This document shows positions 34,373 through 47,723 of a stretch of DNA of 64,000 nt, piece after piece. Every line of letters begins with the position of its first letter. Positions within the stretch are counted from its first letter, which is position 1. The DNA is from Gammaproteobacteria bacterium (GTDB taxonomy: Bacteria; Pseudomonadota; Gammaproteobacteria; Steroidobacterales; Woeseiaceae): NCBI GenBank assembly GCA_022600955.1, contig JAHZJK010000001.1:62001-126000 (forward strand), given 5' to 3'. A program made the position numbers and the translations under genes. Under the pieces are notes generated by a model, which was given only the letters and a program-made list of their open reading frames with translations, had not been told where the DNA came from and made no database searches.

Positions 34373-36646
34373 ATGCTGAGCAGTGAGCTCGAATTTTGTT
34401 TGAACGAGGCTTTCCAGAGAGCCCGCGACCGGCGTCATGAATTCATGACGGTCGAACACCTGTTGCTCGCATTGCTGGATATCCCGTCTGTGCACGAAAT
34501 CCTGAAAGCCTGCGACGCGAATATTCCAGAGCTGCGGCGTCAATTGGTCGAATGCGTTGACGAGCAGACACCGCTGCTGCCTGACGACGATGATACGGAA
34601 GTGCAGCCGACTCTCGGCTTTCAGCGTGTATTGCAACGTGCCGTATTCCATGTGCAATCCAGCGGCAAGAAAGAAGTTACCGGCAGCAACGTGCTGGTGG
34701 CGATATTTTCGGAGAAACAGTCGCAGGCTGTCTATTTCCTGAGTCTCCAGGACATCTCTCGCCTGGATGTCGTGAATTACATTTCCCATGGTCTGCCGCA
34801 GGTGCAGGGCGAAAGTGCTAACGAAGAAGGTGAGCCGCAGCTGGAGACCGAGGCGGAGCCCGAATCGTCTCCGCTCGAGAAGTTTGCGACTAACCTCAAT
34901 GAGCTTGCGATGCAGGGAAAGATTGATCCGCTGATCGGCCGCGAGCTTGAGATCGAACGTACGGTCCAGATCCTCTGCCGACGACGCAAGAACAACCCGC
35001 TTTACGTGGGTGAAGCGGGCGTCGGCAAGACGGCTCTGGCGGAAGGTCTCGCTCGAATGATCACGGAAGAGCGGGTGCCGGAGGTTCTCGCAGATAGCAC
35101 CATTTACGCGCTCGATATGGGTACTCTGATCGCCGGTACCAAGTACCGCGGCGATTTCGAGAAGCGCCTGAAAGGAGTCATTGCCGAGATTCGCGAGGAC
35201 CCGGGTGCGATTCTGTTTATCGACGAGATCCACACGGTGATCGGCGCGGGAGCGGCATCCGGTGGTGTAATGGACGCCAGTAACCTGATCAAGCCGGTTC
35301 TTGCGAACGGTGAGATACGTTGTATTGGTTCCACGACGTACGCAGAATACCGTGGTATTTTCGAGAAAGATCATGCACTTGCGAGACGTTTCCAGAAAAT
35401 AGATGTACCGGAGCCGAGTCGTGAAGAGACAGTCGCGATCCTGAAAGGACTGAAGTCGCGATTCGAAGAGCATCACGGCATCAAGTACGACGACGCCGCC
35501 CTGGAAGCGGCTGTCGAGCTCTCGGCGCGCCATATCAACGACCGTCATCTGCCAGACAAAGCGATTGACGTTATGGACGAAGCCGGTGCCAATTTGCGCC
35601 TGCGGCCTGTCGCCGAGCGCAGTGAGCGCGTCACGATCGAAATGGTCGAGAACATCGTCGCGAAGATGGCACGCATTCCGGCGAAAAGCGTATCGGCATC
35701 TGATCGTGATGCACTTCGCACAATGGAACGCGACCTTAAACTAACCATTTTCGGGCAGGACAGGGCGATCGAGGCGCTTTCTGGTGCCATCAAGATGTCT
35801 CGCTCGGGACTGCGCGAAGAAGAGAAGCCGATCGGTGCGTTCCTGTTTGCCGGGCCGACAGGTGTCGGCAAGACTGAGGTCACACGGCAGCTGGCAATGC
35901 TGATGGGTGTCGAGCTGATTCGTTTCGATATGTCTGAGTACATGGAGCGGCATACCGTGTCGCGCCTGATCGGTGCGCCTCCGGGTTACGTCGGGTTCGA
36001 CCAGGGTGGATTGCTGACGGAGGCTGTTAGCAAGAACCCGCATGCAGTCGTGTTGCTCGACGAGATCGAAAAAGCACACCCCGAGGTTTTCAACCTGTTG
36101 TTGCAGGTGATGGACCATGGAACGCTTACGGATAACAACGGCCGCAAGGCGGATTTCCGCAACGTCATTCTGGTCATGACGACAAATGCCGGTGCCCAGG
36201 AAATGTCGCGTGCGTCAGTTGGCTTCACGCAGCAGGATCACAGCTCTGACGGCATGTCCGTAATCAAGAAGCAGTTCTCGCCGGAATTCAGAAACCGGCT
36301 TGATGCGATCATTCAGTTCGCATCGCTCGAGATTAATTCGATTAAGCGGGTGGTCGACAAGCTGGTAGTCGAGCTTGAAGCGAAGCTTGGCAATAACAAC
36401 GTGACACTGGAACTCGACGACGACGCACGCGACTGGATCGCAGCACGAGGCTACGACGCCAAAATGGGCGCGCGACCGATGGCCAGAATCATACAGGAGC
36501 AAATCAAACGGCCGCTCGCGGAGGAACTGCTGTTCGGCAGCCTCGCAGAGGGCGGGCACGTGAAGATCACCGTCGGTGATGACGATAACCTGAAACTGAA
36601 TGCAGAACCGGTGCTAAAAGAACTGGAGCACCTGCCAGAAGACTAA
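34373..36646 (+). CDS. clpA: ATP-dependent Clp protease ATP-binding subunit ClpA
   Basis: 757 residues: N-domain (1-145), two AAA+ modules with Walker A near residues 213-220 (GEAGVGKT) and 494-501 (GPTGVGKT), and the C-terminal ClpB-D2 small domain. It unfolds substrates for ClpP, which is not in the window. Downstream convergent infA begins 4 bp after the stop. Confidence 0.97.
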   Translation: MLSSELEFCLNEAFQRARDRRHEFMTVEHLLLALLDIPSVHEILKACDANIPELRRQLVECVDEQTPLLPDDDDTEVQPTLGFQRVLQRAVFHVQSSGKKEVTGSNVLVAIFSEKQSQAVYFLSLQDISRLDVVNYISHGLPQVQGESANEEGEPQLETEAEPESSPLEKFATNLNELAMQGKIDPLIGRELEIERTVQILCRRRKNNPLYVGEAGVGKTALAEGLARMITEERVPEVLADSTIYALDMGTLIAGTKYRGDFEKRLKGVIAEIREDPGAILFIDEIHTVIGAGAASGGVMDASNLIKPVLANGEIRCIGSTTYAEYRGIFEKDHALARRFQKIDVPEPSREETVAILKGLKSRFEEHHGIKYDDAALEAAVELSARHINDRHLPDKAIDVMDEAGANLRLRPVAERSERVTIEMVENIVAKMARIPAKSVSASDRDALRTMERDLKLTIFGQDRAIEALSGAIKMSRSGLREEEKPIGAFLFAGPTGVGKTEVTRQLAMLMGVELIRFDMSEYMERHTVSRLIGAPPGYVGFDQGGLLTEAVSKNPHAVVLLDEIEKAHPEVFNLLLQVMDHGTLTDNNGRKADFRNVILVMTTNAGAQEMSRASVGFTQQDHSSDGMSVIKKQFSPEFRNRLDAIIQFASLEINSIKRVVDKLVVELEAKLGNNNVTLELDDDARDWIAARGYDAKMGARPMARIIQEQIKRPLAEELLFGSLAEGGHVKITVGDDDNLKLNAEPVLKELEHLPED

Positions 36647-36650
36647 GCTG

Positions 36651-36869
36651 TTAGCGGCCTCGATACACGATACGGCCTTTACTCAGGTCGTACGGGGTCA
36701 GCTCAACGGTGACTTTGTCGCCCGTCAATATACGGATGTAGTTCTTGCGCATTTTTCCGGAGATATGCGCCGTCACAATATGACCATTTTCGAGTTCGAC
36801 TCGAAACGTGGTGTTGGGAAGCGTCTCGTTAACGACGCCCTCCATCTGGATGGCTTCTTCTTTCGCCAA
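36651..36869 (-). CDS. infA: translation initiation factor IF-1
   Basis: 72 residues when started at TTG 36869, exactly the family length ([12 protein letters not shown]...). The only other in-frame start, TTG 36878, adds three residues. Either way IF-1 here uses a TTG start codon, and no ATG is available. The body ([42 protein letters not shown]) is nearly invariant. A possible promoter TTGCAT-17-CACAAT lies at 36934-36906 on the minus strand. It sits between clpA and aat, as in many gammaproteobacteria. Confidence 0.95.
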   Translation of the reverse strand: MAKEEAIQMEGVVNETLPNTTFRVELENGHIVTAHISGKMRKNYIRILTGDKVTVELTPYDLSKGRIVYRGR

Positions 36870-36946
36870 GGGATTCAATTCACTCTACTGCTAAAAGGCT
36901 CGCGAATTGTGCAGAAACGTGCCGTGTAATGCAATGCGGCATAGCG

Positions 36947-37681
36947 CTATTCTGTTAACAATCGCGAGCACGAGATAGGGGTTGCAGGCCAGTTTTCAAC
37001 CCGTGTCGCAGGATTAGCCGCCACCTGCAGCTGATCAACAAATTCGCTGCGCTGCATGCTAGTTGCGCCGAGACGCAGTAAATGTCCGGAAATCACTTGA
37101 CAATCAATGAGTTGTAGAAGACCAGTCTGCAGGCAGCCGGACAGAAACAGCAATGCATATTTTGACGCGCCGCTCACTGTGCTGAACATGGATTCACCGA
37201 AGAAAACCTGACCGACTGCGAGCCCGTAGAGCCCGCCTACCAGATTTTGGTCGTCCCAAACCTCTACCGAATGTGCCCAGCCGTCCCGATGCAGCTGTTC
37301 GTACGCGTCGATCATGTCCGTTGTGATCCAGGTTCCCTGCTCGGTGCGACGCGGTGCAGCGCACGCCCGTATGACGTTGTCAAAAGCAGTGTTCAAACGT
37401 ATTTCGAAAGTGGAGCGACGCTGTTCTCGAAGGAATCGGCGTGAGGTTCGATATTGGCCCGGCAAGAATACGCAGCGTGGGTCCGGTGACCACCAGAGTA
37501 TCGGTTGGCCATCGTCATACCATGGAAAGATTCCGTGGCGATAAGCGTACAGTAGCCGTGCGCTACTGAGGTCGCCACCGGCTGCGAGAAGACCATCGGG
37601 TTCCTGCAGCGCCCGGCTGACGGGCGGGAATGCTTCCACTGGATCGTCTTTGCCGAGCCAGAGAACGCGCGTGTTACTCAC
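36947..37681 (-). CDS. aat: leucyl/phenylalanyl-tRNA-protein transferase
   Basis: 244 residues with the family landmarks GLLAAGGDLSSARLLYAYRHGIFPWY and WWSPDPR, then VGGLYGLAVGQVFFGESMFS. It adds Leu or Phe to proteins with N-terminal Arg or Lys, making them ClpS-ClpA targets, so this window holds writer, reader and unfoldase of the bacterial N-degron pathway. GTG start overlaps the stop of the upstream acyltransferase gene (GTGA). Confidence 0.96.
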   Translation of the reverse strand: MSNTRVLWLGKDDPVEAFPPVSRALQEPDGLLAAGGDLSSARLLYAYRHGIFPWYDDGQPILWWSPDPRCVFLPGQYRTSRRFLREQRRSTFEIRLNTAFDNVIRACAAPRRTEQGTWITTDMIDAYEQLHRDGWAHSVEVWDDQNLVGGLYGLAVGQVFFGESMFSTVSGASKYALLFLSGCLQTGLLQLIDCQVISGHLLRLGATSMQRSEFVDQLQVAANPATRVENWPATPISCSRLLTE

Positions 37682-38820
37682 TTGTCGTCCGTCTGTGTCT
37701 TGTAGGGCGTGTGTGAGTCGACAGAATCCATGTAGCGGTCAACATGTTTGCCTTCCTCGCCAAGGTAACGCTCGATTGCATCTGCGAACTGCGGGTGTGC
37801 GAGCCAATGCGCGGACCAGGTGGCAACCGGTGCGAAGCCACGACTGATCTTGTGCTCGCCTTGTGTTCCGGGTTCGAATACCTGCTTGCCGGTATCGATG
37901 CAGTAGTCTATCCCCTGGTAGTAGCAGGTCTCAAAGTGCAGCGAGTCGAAGTGGCCATCACTGCCCCAGTAGCGGCCGTACAGCGTGTCTGGCCCGACAA
38001 AAAATACGGCCGCGGCAATCGCAGCGTCGTCTTTTTCCGCAAGTATCACCAGGATGTTGTCCGGCAACTGCTCGCTGATAGCGCGCAGGAACGCATCGTT
38101 GTAGTAGGGCATAGAGCCGCGCAGCATGAAAGTACGACTGATGAGTGCGTAAACACTCATCCATGTCTCGTCGTCTAATTCGGCGCCTCTCAGTCGCCGA
38201 AACGTGATCCCGGCTTCGACAACCCGGCGCCGGTCTCGCTTCGCTTTCTTGCGTTTCACAGACGTAAACGTTGCAAGGAAATCATCGAAATTGCGATAAG
38301 CGTCGTTGTGCCAGTGAAACTGGCAATCCTTGCGTAGCATGAGTCCTGCGTCTTCGAATACGTTGACGTCGGATTGCGCCGCAAACTGGATGTGCAATGA
38401 GGAACAATCGGTGTCGTTCGCAAGTGACACGGCTGCCTGTAGCAGCGCATTCGCGGCGCCAACGTCACCTTGGTCAGCTAGCAGCAGCCGCGTGCTTTGT
38501 GCTGGTGTAAAGGGTATCGCCGAAACCAGCTTTGGGTAGTAGTTGAGGCCTGCCTGCTCGTATGCATTGGCCCACGCCCAGTCGAAGACAAACTCTCCCC
38601 AGGAGTGGCTTTTCTCATACAGAGGCATCGCCGCTCGCAGGTTCTTTGCAGAGCCGATAGTCAGATGCCGCGGTGTCCAGCCGGTCGCTGGCGCAACGCA
38701 GCCAGTGGATTCTCCGAGCGTCAGAAACTCGTGGCGCAGAAACGGATAGTTGTTGCCGGCCAGTGAATTCCAGGCATCACGGTCGATCGCAGCAATACTG
38801 TCGTGAACGGTGACCTTCAT
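37678..38820 (-). CDS. DUF482/COG3146 GNAT-like acyltransferase
   Basis: 380 residues of the 'peptidoglycan biosynthesis/recognition' GNAT family: NNYPFLRHEFLTLGESTGC near the start, SHSWGEFVFDWAWANAYE, KRKKAKRDRR in the middle and the end GLNY...EPGTQGEHKISRGF. It is FemAB-like in fold. Often adjacent to aat, as here; substrate unknown, possibly aminoacyl- or acyl-transfer. Overlaps aat by 4 bp. Confidence 0.82.
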   Translation of the reverse strand: MKVTVHDSIAAIDRDAWNSLAGNNYPFLRHEFLTLGESTGCVAPATGWTPRHLTIGSAKNLRAAMPLYEKSHSWGEFVFDWAWANAYEQAGLNYYPKLVSAIPFTPAQSTRLLLADQGDVGAANALLQAAVSLANDTDCSSLHIQFAAQSDVNVFEDAGLMLRKDCQFHWHNDAYRNFDDFLATFTSVKRKKAKRDRRRVVEAGITFRRLRGAELDDETWMSVYALISRTFMLRGSMPYYNDAFLRAISEQLPDNILVILAEKDDAAIAAAVFFVGPDTLYGRYWGSDGHFDSLHFETCYYQGIDYCIDTGKQVFEPGTQGEHKISRGFAPVATWSAHWLAHPQFADAIERYLGEEGKHVDRYMDSVDSHTPYKTQTDDK

Positions 38821-38835
38821 ACAGGCACCGCTCGC

Positions 38836-39888
<1,053 letters not shown>

Positions 39889-39988
39889 TTAGCCGTCTTT
39901 CAAGTAAGGACTTGGAAGGGATATGATGCGGGCTCGCGGTATGCGGATCGGTATGTCCTTGGGCTAGTGTAGGGAAAACAGAATCTTT

Positions 39989-42313
39989 ATGGCAAGAGCC
40001 ACGAAAGCGAAACAGCCTGAAGCGCGCTTGTCGTCCCAGGTGCACCGAGCCCTGCGCGAGGGCGCGTTGTACGTTTTCGGCGTGCTGGCGGCGATATTGT
40101 GGGTATCTCTGTTCACATATAGCCAGTCGGATCCGGGACCATTTCACGCAAACACCAGCGATGCCGTGCAGAACGGCATCGGACGCGTCGGCGCGTGGAT
40201 CGCTGACCTGTTATTCACCAGTTTCGGCCGACCTGCCTACCTGTTCACAGTCATGGTGTTTTTCCTGGGCTGGATGTTGTATCGCGAAGAGAAAACCAAG
40301 ATTGAGCTGACGAAGCTCGACTTCGGCCTGCGATTTGCCGGTTTTTTCGCGACCCTCGTAACCAGCTGTGCGTTGTCGACCCTGCATTTCTCGCCAGTCG
40401 GCTTCAACGAGACTGCCGGTGGCATCATAGGCGAGGCATTTGGCGGCTGGCTCCAGGGGCTCATGAAACTGTTGGGTGCAAGCGCACTGCTGTTCTGCCT
40501 GTGGGTCGCATCGATCTCCCTGTTCCTTGGAATTTCCTGGATACAAGTAATGGACCGGACAGGTCAGCTGGTGCTCAAAGCTTATGAAAAAGCGCACGCC
40601 AAGATTGACGAGTTAAAAGACAAAGCTGAAGGTCGTCGTCAGGCGGCGGCCCGCCAGGATGTCGTCAAGGTTGAGCAAAAACTCAAGGCAAACCGCGCCA
40701 AACCGCGCATCGAGCCTGTATTGCCGACGCTGGAACCTAGTGAACGTGCCGAGAAAGAGCGACAGGTTCCGCTCTTCGATCCGCCAGAGGCAGGCGAGCT
40801 GCCACCATTGTCGTTGCTGGACGATCCGCCCGTGCAGAAGACGGGCTACTCGAAAGACTCGCTAGAGGCGATGTCACGGCTTGTTGAGCTGAAACTGAAG
40901 GACTTCGGTATTGATGTCGAAGTCCGGTCAGTGTCACCGGGTCCGGTGATTACCCGGTTCGAGCTGGATCCCGCACCCGGGGTCAAAGTCAGCCAAATCG
41001 CAAACCTGGCTAAGGATCTGGCAAGATCGTTGTCTGTGGTCAGTGTTCGCATTGTCGAAGTGATTCCGGGCAAGTCGTTCGTCGGGCTCGAGATTCCGAA
41101 CGAAAACCGGCAACTCGTCACGCTGGGTGAAATCATCAAGTCACGCGCGTATGACGATCTTGCGTCGCCGTTGACGCTTGCGTTGGGGAAAGATATTTCC
41201 GGCAACTCGGTGGTTGCGGACCTCGCACGCATGCCGCATTTGTTGATTGCCGGTACGACGGGCTCCGGTAAGTCGGTCGGTATTAATGCGATGGTGTTGA
41301 GTATTCTCTACAAGACTCAACCTGAGCATGTCCGCTTGATTATGATCGATCCGAAGATGCTCGAGCTGTCTGTATACGAGGGCATTCCGCACCTGTTGGC
41401 GCCGGTCGTTACGGACATGAAGGATGCTGCGAATTCGCTGCGTTGGTGTGTTGCCGAGATGGACAGGCGCTACAAACTGATGTCGGCACTCGGCGTACGA
41501 AACATCGGCGGCTATAACCGCAAGGTGCGCGATGCGATCGAGGCGGGCGAACTGATTAAAGATCCTACCTTCCGACCGCCGGAACTGTTCGACGAAGAAA
41601 AACCGATCGAGCACCCGACGCTGACACCACTGCCATTCATCGTGGTCATCATTGACGAACTGGCAGACATGATGATGATCGTCGGCAAGAAGGTCGAAGA
41701 GTTGATCGCACGCCTGGCGCAAAAGGCTCGAGCGTCGGGCATCCACATGATTCTGGCCACGCAGCGACCGTCCGTTGACGTCATCACCGGTCTTATAAAA
41801 GCCAATGTACCAACGCGCATCGCGTTCCAGGTATCGGCCAAGGTTGATTCGCGCACCATTCTCGACCAGATGGGTGCTGAGAACCTGCTCGGCCATGGCG
41901 ATATGCTGTATTTGCCGCCGGGTACCTCGTTGCCAGTACGCGTGCATGGCGCGTTCGTCGACGACGATGAGGTCCATTCCGTCGTTAAGCACCTGAAGAA
42001 AAGCGGTACTCCACGTTATATAGATGAAATTTTGGACGGGCCATCGAGTCCAACACCAGGACTGACCGGAATCGACAAGCCGGGTGAAGATGGCGTTGAT
42101 GCTGAAGCAGATCCGCTCTACGACCAGGCGGTTCAGGTGGTAATGGATACGCGGAAAGCGTCGATATCGGGCGTTCAGCGGCGTCTGAAGATTGGCTACA
42201 ACCGAGCGGCACGCATGGTGGAGTCGATGGAGGCCGCAGGTCTGGTCGGTCCGTTGCAGTCAAACGGCAGCAGGGAAATCCTGGTACCTATACCTGCGAA
42301 AGATGATGGATGA
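39989..42313 (+). CDS. ftsK: DNA translocase FtsK
   Basis: 774 residues: four membrane helices in the first 190, a short charged linker, the motor with Walker [11 protein letters not shown] and the C-terminal gamma winged helix ([28 protein letters not shown]) that reads KOPS sequences. It anchors at the septum and drives chromosome dimer resolution through XerCD. The linker is short compared with E. coli (1329 residues), as in Pseudomonas-type FtsK. Confidence 0.96.
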   Translation: MARATKAKQPEARLSSQVHRALREGALYVFGVLAAILWVSLFTYSQSDPGPFHANTSDAVQNGIGRVGAWIADLLFTSFGRPAYLFTVMVFFLGWMLYREEKTKIELTKLDFGLRFAGFFATLVTSCALSTLHFSPVGFNETAGGIIGEAFGGWLQGLMKLLGASALLFCLWVASISLFLGISWIQVMDRTGQLVLKAYEKAHAKIDELKDKAEGRRQAAARQDVVKVEQKLKANRAKPRIEPVLPTLEPSERAEKERQVPLFDPPEAGELPPLSLLDDPPVQKTGYSKDSLEAMSRLVELKLKDFGIDVEVRSVSPGPVITRFELDPAPGVKVSQIANLAKDLARSLSVVSVRIVEVIPGKSFVGLEIPNENRQLVTLGEIIKSRAYDDLASPLTLALGKDISGNSVVADLARMPHLLIAGTTGSGKSVGINAMVLSILYKTQPEHVRLIMIDPKMLELSVYEGIPHLLAPVVTDMKDAANSLRWCVAEMDRRYKLMSALGVRNIGGYNRKVRDAIEAGELIKDPTFRPPELFDEEKPIEHPTLTPLPFIVVIIDELADMMMIVGKKVEELIARLAQKARASGIHMILATQRPSVDVITGLIKANVPTRIAFQVSAKVDSRTILDQMGAENLLGHGDMLYLPPGTSLPVRVHGAFVDDDEVHSVVKHLKKSGTPRYIDEILDGPSSPTPGLTGIDKPGEDGVDAEADPLYDQAVQVVMDTRKASISGVQRRLKIGYNRAARMVESMEAAGLVGPLQSNGSREILVPIPAKDDG

Positions 42314-42341
42314 CGCGTACTGCACAAGGAATGGCTCAACT

Positions 42342-42986
42342 ATGAAAACGTTTTTTTTGTTCTTGTCGATCGCCGCGAGCGGTGTAGCACTTGCCGGAAA
42401 CGCCGTCGACGATCGCGGCGAATTGCTGGTGAATGATTTTCTGACCAAAGTCATTACGCTGGATGCCCGCTTCGAGCAGTCTCTGATCGACGCAGAAGGC
42501 GAGGTCGTCGAACGCACGAGCGGCACGCTGGAAATCGAACGACCCACCCGTTTTCGCTGGTCGTATACCGAACCCTACGAGCAGTGGTTGATTGCCGATG
42601 GCCTGAACATCTGGAGCTACGACCTCGATCTTGAGCAGGTAACAGTCAAACCGCAGGCTGAAGCGCTGGCGAATACGCCTGCTTTGCTGCTGGGTGGTTC
42701 CGAGAATGCATTGGGTCAATTTGATTTCGGCGGTACTACGGTCGAATCAGTTACTACCTGGGTGCGGCTTGAGCCGAAAGACAAGAACAGCGGATTTGAG
42801 CGTGTCGAACTCGGCTTTATTGACGATCAGCTGCAACGCATGGTGTTTTTCGACAATCTTGGACAAACCACCCTGGTCGCGCTTCACGATGTGACGGTAA
42901 ACGAGCCAATAGATTCCGAGCGATTCGATTTCATTGTGCCCGAAGACGTTGACCTGGTGGGTACCGCCGCCGCGCTGGATCCCTAG
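42342..42986 (+). CDS. lolA: outer-membrane lipoprotein carrier protein LolA
   Basis: 214 residues from ATG 42342: signal peptide (about 1-20), then the LolA half-barrel (LEIERPTRFRWSYTEPYEQWLIADG, a family hallmark). It ferries lipoproteins across the periplasm, including presumably the several lipoproteins in this window. The frame extends into ftsK to 42192, but the signal peptide fixes the start. ftsK-lolA-rarA-serS is a conserved order; here a VanZ gene is inserted. Confidence 0.93.
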   Translation: MKTFFLFLSIAASGVALAGNAVDDRGELLVNDFLTKVITLDARFEQSLIDAEGEVVERTSGTLEIERPTRFRWSYTEPYEQWLIADGLNIWSYDLDLEQVTVKPQAEALANTPALLLGGSENALGQFDFGGTTVESVTTWVRLEPKDKNSGFERVELGFIDDQLQRMVFFDNLGQTTLVALHDVTVNEPIDSERFDFIVPEDVDLVGTAAALDP

Positions 42987-43395
42987 GTGCTGCCATTGCA
43001 GCATACGCGTCGCTGGCTGGCCGCCAGTGTTCTCATGCTGGTGTTTGTTCTGATCGCTGCGATGATGCCGGCAGTCTGGTTTTTTGATAGTAAGGTCGCG
43101 GCGCTAAGCTGGTTTGAAAATGTCGACAAGTGGCTGCATGGAATCACTTTCATGGTACTGGCCGCGTGGTTTACGGGCATGTATCGGCGGCACTCTTACT
43201 GGAGAATTGCACTCGGCTTGCTGGCGTTTGGTCTCATGATCGAAGTGTGTCAGCGCATGGTCAGCTACCGCAGTGCCGATTTTTACGATCTGATGGCTGA
43301 CGCAGGCGGTATAATTGCGGGCCTCTTGATAGGGATTGCGGGATTAGGTGGATGGTGCATGCGACTCGAGAATCGGCTGGTTGCCCGGGCACGTC

Positions 43396-43403
<8 letters not shown>
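42987..43403 (+). CDS. VanZ-like family membrane protein
   Basis: 138 residues with four predicted membrane helices (about 11-32, 50-66, 73-90, 106-124), WLHGITFMVLAAWF and the SADFYDLMADAGGIIAGLL segment typical of the VanZ domain. GTG start immediately after the lolA stop. No glycopeptide resistance genes are near, so resistance should not be inferred. It overlaps rarA by 8 bp. Confidence 0.75.
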
Positions 43404-46006
<2,603 letters not shown>

Positions 46007-46032
46007 AAAAAGGGCCCTCGCGGGCCCTTTTT
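46007..46032. terminator. bidirectional intrinsic terminator between serS and the BI-1 gene
   Basis: AAAAAGGGCCC (46007-46017), loop TCGC, GGGCCCTTTTT (46022-46032). U-tracts occur on both strands, and the two flanking genes converge on it. Confidence 0.9.
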
Positions 46033-46056
46033 CATGGTGTGTCTTTTTTTGCTTGC

Positions 46057-46752
46057 TTAGTCGCGGCTCATGAACAGGCGCAGGATGTACCAGAACATCA
46101 TCGCGATAGACGCAAACAGTGCCATCGACGCTGCCACGTATTTGTCCTGCGGATAGTGATGCATGATATTCGACGTGTCATAGAGCACGGCAACGCCTGC
46201 AAAACCGATCATGCCGACGGAGAACCACGTGCCGAGATTCCAACCGAACAGGAACGATGCACCGATCAGCGCCATGATGACGAAGAATCCCCATACGAGG
46301 ATGCCACGCAGGAACGAGAAGTCTTTGCGCGTGATCATGACTGTCGCGATCAATGCAACACAGCCGAAGACTGTCACGCCGATAGCGCTCTCGATCATGC
46401 TGCCGCTTGGATCCATGGCCATAGCCATGAAAAGCATTGGCACGAACATGATTGCCCAGGCCATAACGAAGGCCGCGAAAGCAGCGTACTGCGCCATCGT
46501 TGACTCAAGGCGATGTGCAAGATGACTCGCACCCCAGCTCAGCGCAATAAAGCCGATCAGGACAATCATCGGGCTCTGCAGCATCGGTATCGCGATGGCC
46601 TCGGCTATGCCCGAGCTGAACAGGTAGGTTTCGATCGCGATGAGCGCGAATATCGCACCAACGACATGCGCGTAACACTTCCAGATAAATTGAGACCGAT
46701 CCTCAACCGCGAGGCTGGATACCGGTGCCATTGAATTCACATTATTCTGCAT
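46057..46752 (-). CDS. Bax inhibitor-1/YccA family membrane protein
   Basis: 231 residues with seven predicted membrane helices and the conserved AVLYDTSNIMHHY near the C-terminus, whose Asp is part of the pH-sensing di-aspartyl site in the family. Possibly a calcium leak channel or FtsH modulator; specific role unknown. It has a strong GGAG site and shares its leader GGAGTTACCCCCA with the methyltransferase gene at 51203. Confidence 0.9.
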   Translation of the reverse strand: MQNNVNSMAPVSSLAVEDRSQFIWKCYAHVVGAIFALIAIETYLFSSGIAEAIAIPMLQSPMIVLIGFIALSWGASHLAHRLESTMAQYAAFAAFVMAWAIMFVPMLFMAMAMDPSGSMIESAIGVTVFGCVALIATVMITRKDFSFLRGILVWGFFVIMALIGASFLFGWNLGTWFSVGMIGFAGVAVLYDTSNIMHHYPQDKYVAASMALFASIAMMFWYILRLFMSRD

Positions 46753-46788
46753 TGGGGGTAACTCCTTGTTATCGCCAGTGAGCGTATT

Positions 46789-47448
46789 CTACCACGGTAA
46801 GACGTAGCCTTCGGCATGCCAGAATCCGCCGCTAGACTCGATAGTGAGGTCGTCTATACGCTGAATCAAGCCCCGCGCCGAATCTTCTGGCGCAATGCCC
46901 TGCTGATTGGTCATCTCAGTTGCCACGAGGCCCGGGTGCAGCAGCGCGACAGCGATGCCCCGGGGTTTTAGCTCGTGCATCAAATTGGTTCCAATTTGAT
47001 TCACCGCCGTTTTCGACGCGCGATAGCCGTAGTAGTTTCCGGAACTGTTGTCGGCGATTGAACCTACACGACTCGTGACGATGGCCACCTTGGCGCCGTC
47101 GCGCATGTTGCCTGCGAGCGCCTCTGTCACGCGCAGCGGGCCCAGCGTGTTGACGCGGTACTGCTGCAGCATTTCGTCGTAGTCCAGCGCACCAAACTCA
47201 TCGCGCAGCAGTATCCCTGCATTGTTGACGAGCACATCAATAGTGGTGTCGCCGAGTTCCTGCCTGAGTTTTGCGACCGACTCACCGTCGGCAACGTCAA
47301 TGCCATCAATAATGCGAATGTCCAACGCCCGGAGTTCGTCGCTCGGTGTTCGGCACACGCCGATAACGTCGTCGCCGCGTTGTTGCAGTTGAGAGGCCAG
47401 TTGCAGACCGATGCCACGGTTGCAACCGGTGATCAGGAAAGTGCTCAT
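46789..47448 (-). CDS. short-chain dehydrogenase/reductase
   Basis: 219 residues from ATG 47448, preceded by TTGGAGG. Rossmann glycine motif TGCNRGIG (6-13), NNAG, and the catalytic YxxxK as YGYRASKTAV. Family resembles C-factor-like and sniffer-type carbonyl reductases. Substrate unknown. The frame extends upstream to 47526 through the tRNA terminator, which is not coding. Confidence 0.87.
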   Translation of the reverse strand: MSTFLITGCNRGIGLQLASQLQQRGDDVIGVCRTPSDELRALDIRIIDGIDVADGESVAKLRQELGDTTIDVLVNNAGILLRDEFGALDYDEMLQQYRVNTLGPLRVTEALAGNMRDGAKVAIVTSRVGSIADNSSGNYYGYRASKTAVNQIGTNLMHELKPRGIAVALLHPGLVATEMTNQQGIAPEDSARGLIQRIDDLTIESSGGFWHAEGYVLPW

Positions 47449-47463
47449 GAATACCTCCAAATC

Positions 47464-47488
47464 AAAAATGCCCCTGCAAAGAGGGGCA
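47464..47488 (-). terminator. intrinsic terminator of tRNA-Ser
   Basis: On the minus strand TGCCCCT (47488-47482), 6-nt loop, AGGGGCA (47475-47469), then TTTTT (47468-47464). It begins about 10 bp after the tRNA 3' end and ends just upstream of the SDR ribosome-binding site. Confidence 0.85.
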
Positions 47489-47498
47489 CCAGGGAATA

Positions 47499-47589
47499 TG
47501 GCGGAGAGGGTGGGATTTGAACCCACGAAGGGCTATTAACCCTTGCTGGTTTTCAAGACCAGTGCATTCAACCGCTCTGCCACCTCTCC
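47499..47589 (-). tRNA. tRNA-Ser (anticodon UGA)
   Basis: Class II tRNA: acceptor stem GGAGAGG (47589-47583) pairs with CCTCTCC (47509-47503), anticodon loop CTTGAAA with TGA, a long variable arm (AAGGG...CCCTT) and the T-loop GTTCAAATC. The 3' CCA (47501-47499) is encoded. Confidence 0.97.
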
Positions 47590-47723
47590 GGTGTTTCGCG
47601 GCTGCGCATTGTGCGTCGAGAGTGCGACGGTTTCAAGCATCGCTGTCATGGAATATTGAAATTCGATCGAATGACTCCCATATTGGATTGTCTTAAGCCC
47701 TGTAGTGAGCAGGGGAGATCTTA

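Noticed and set aside
34367..35548. 393-codon minus-strand ORF opposite clpA
   Set aside because: Fully antisense to a certain clpA; no family-like sequence, explained by codon bias of the real gene.
47661..47672. 12-bp palindrome ATTCGATCGAAT upstream of 47724
   Set aside because: Short, single copy and not near a recognisable promoter; could be chance.
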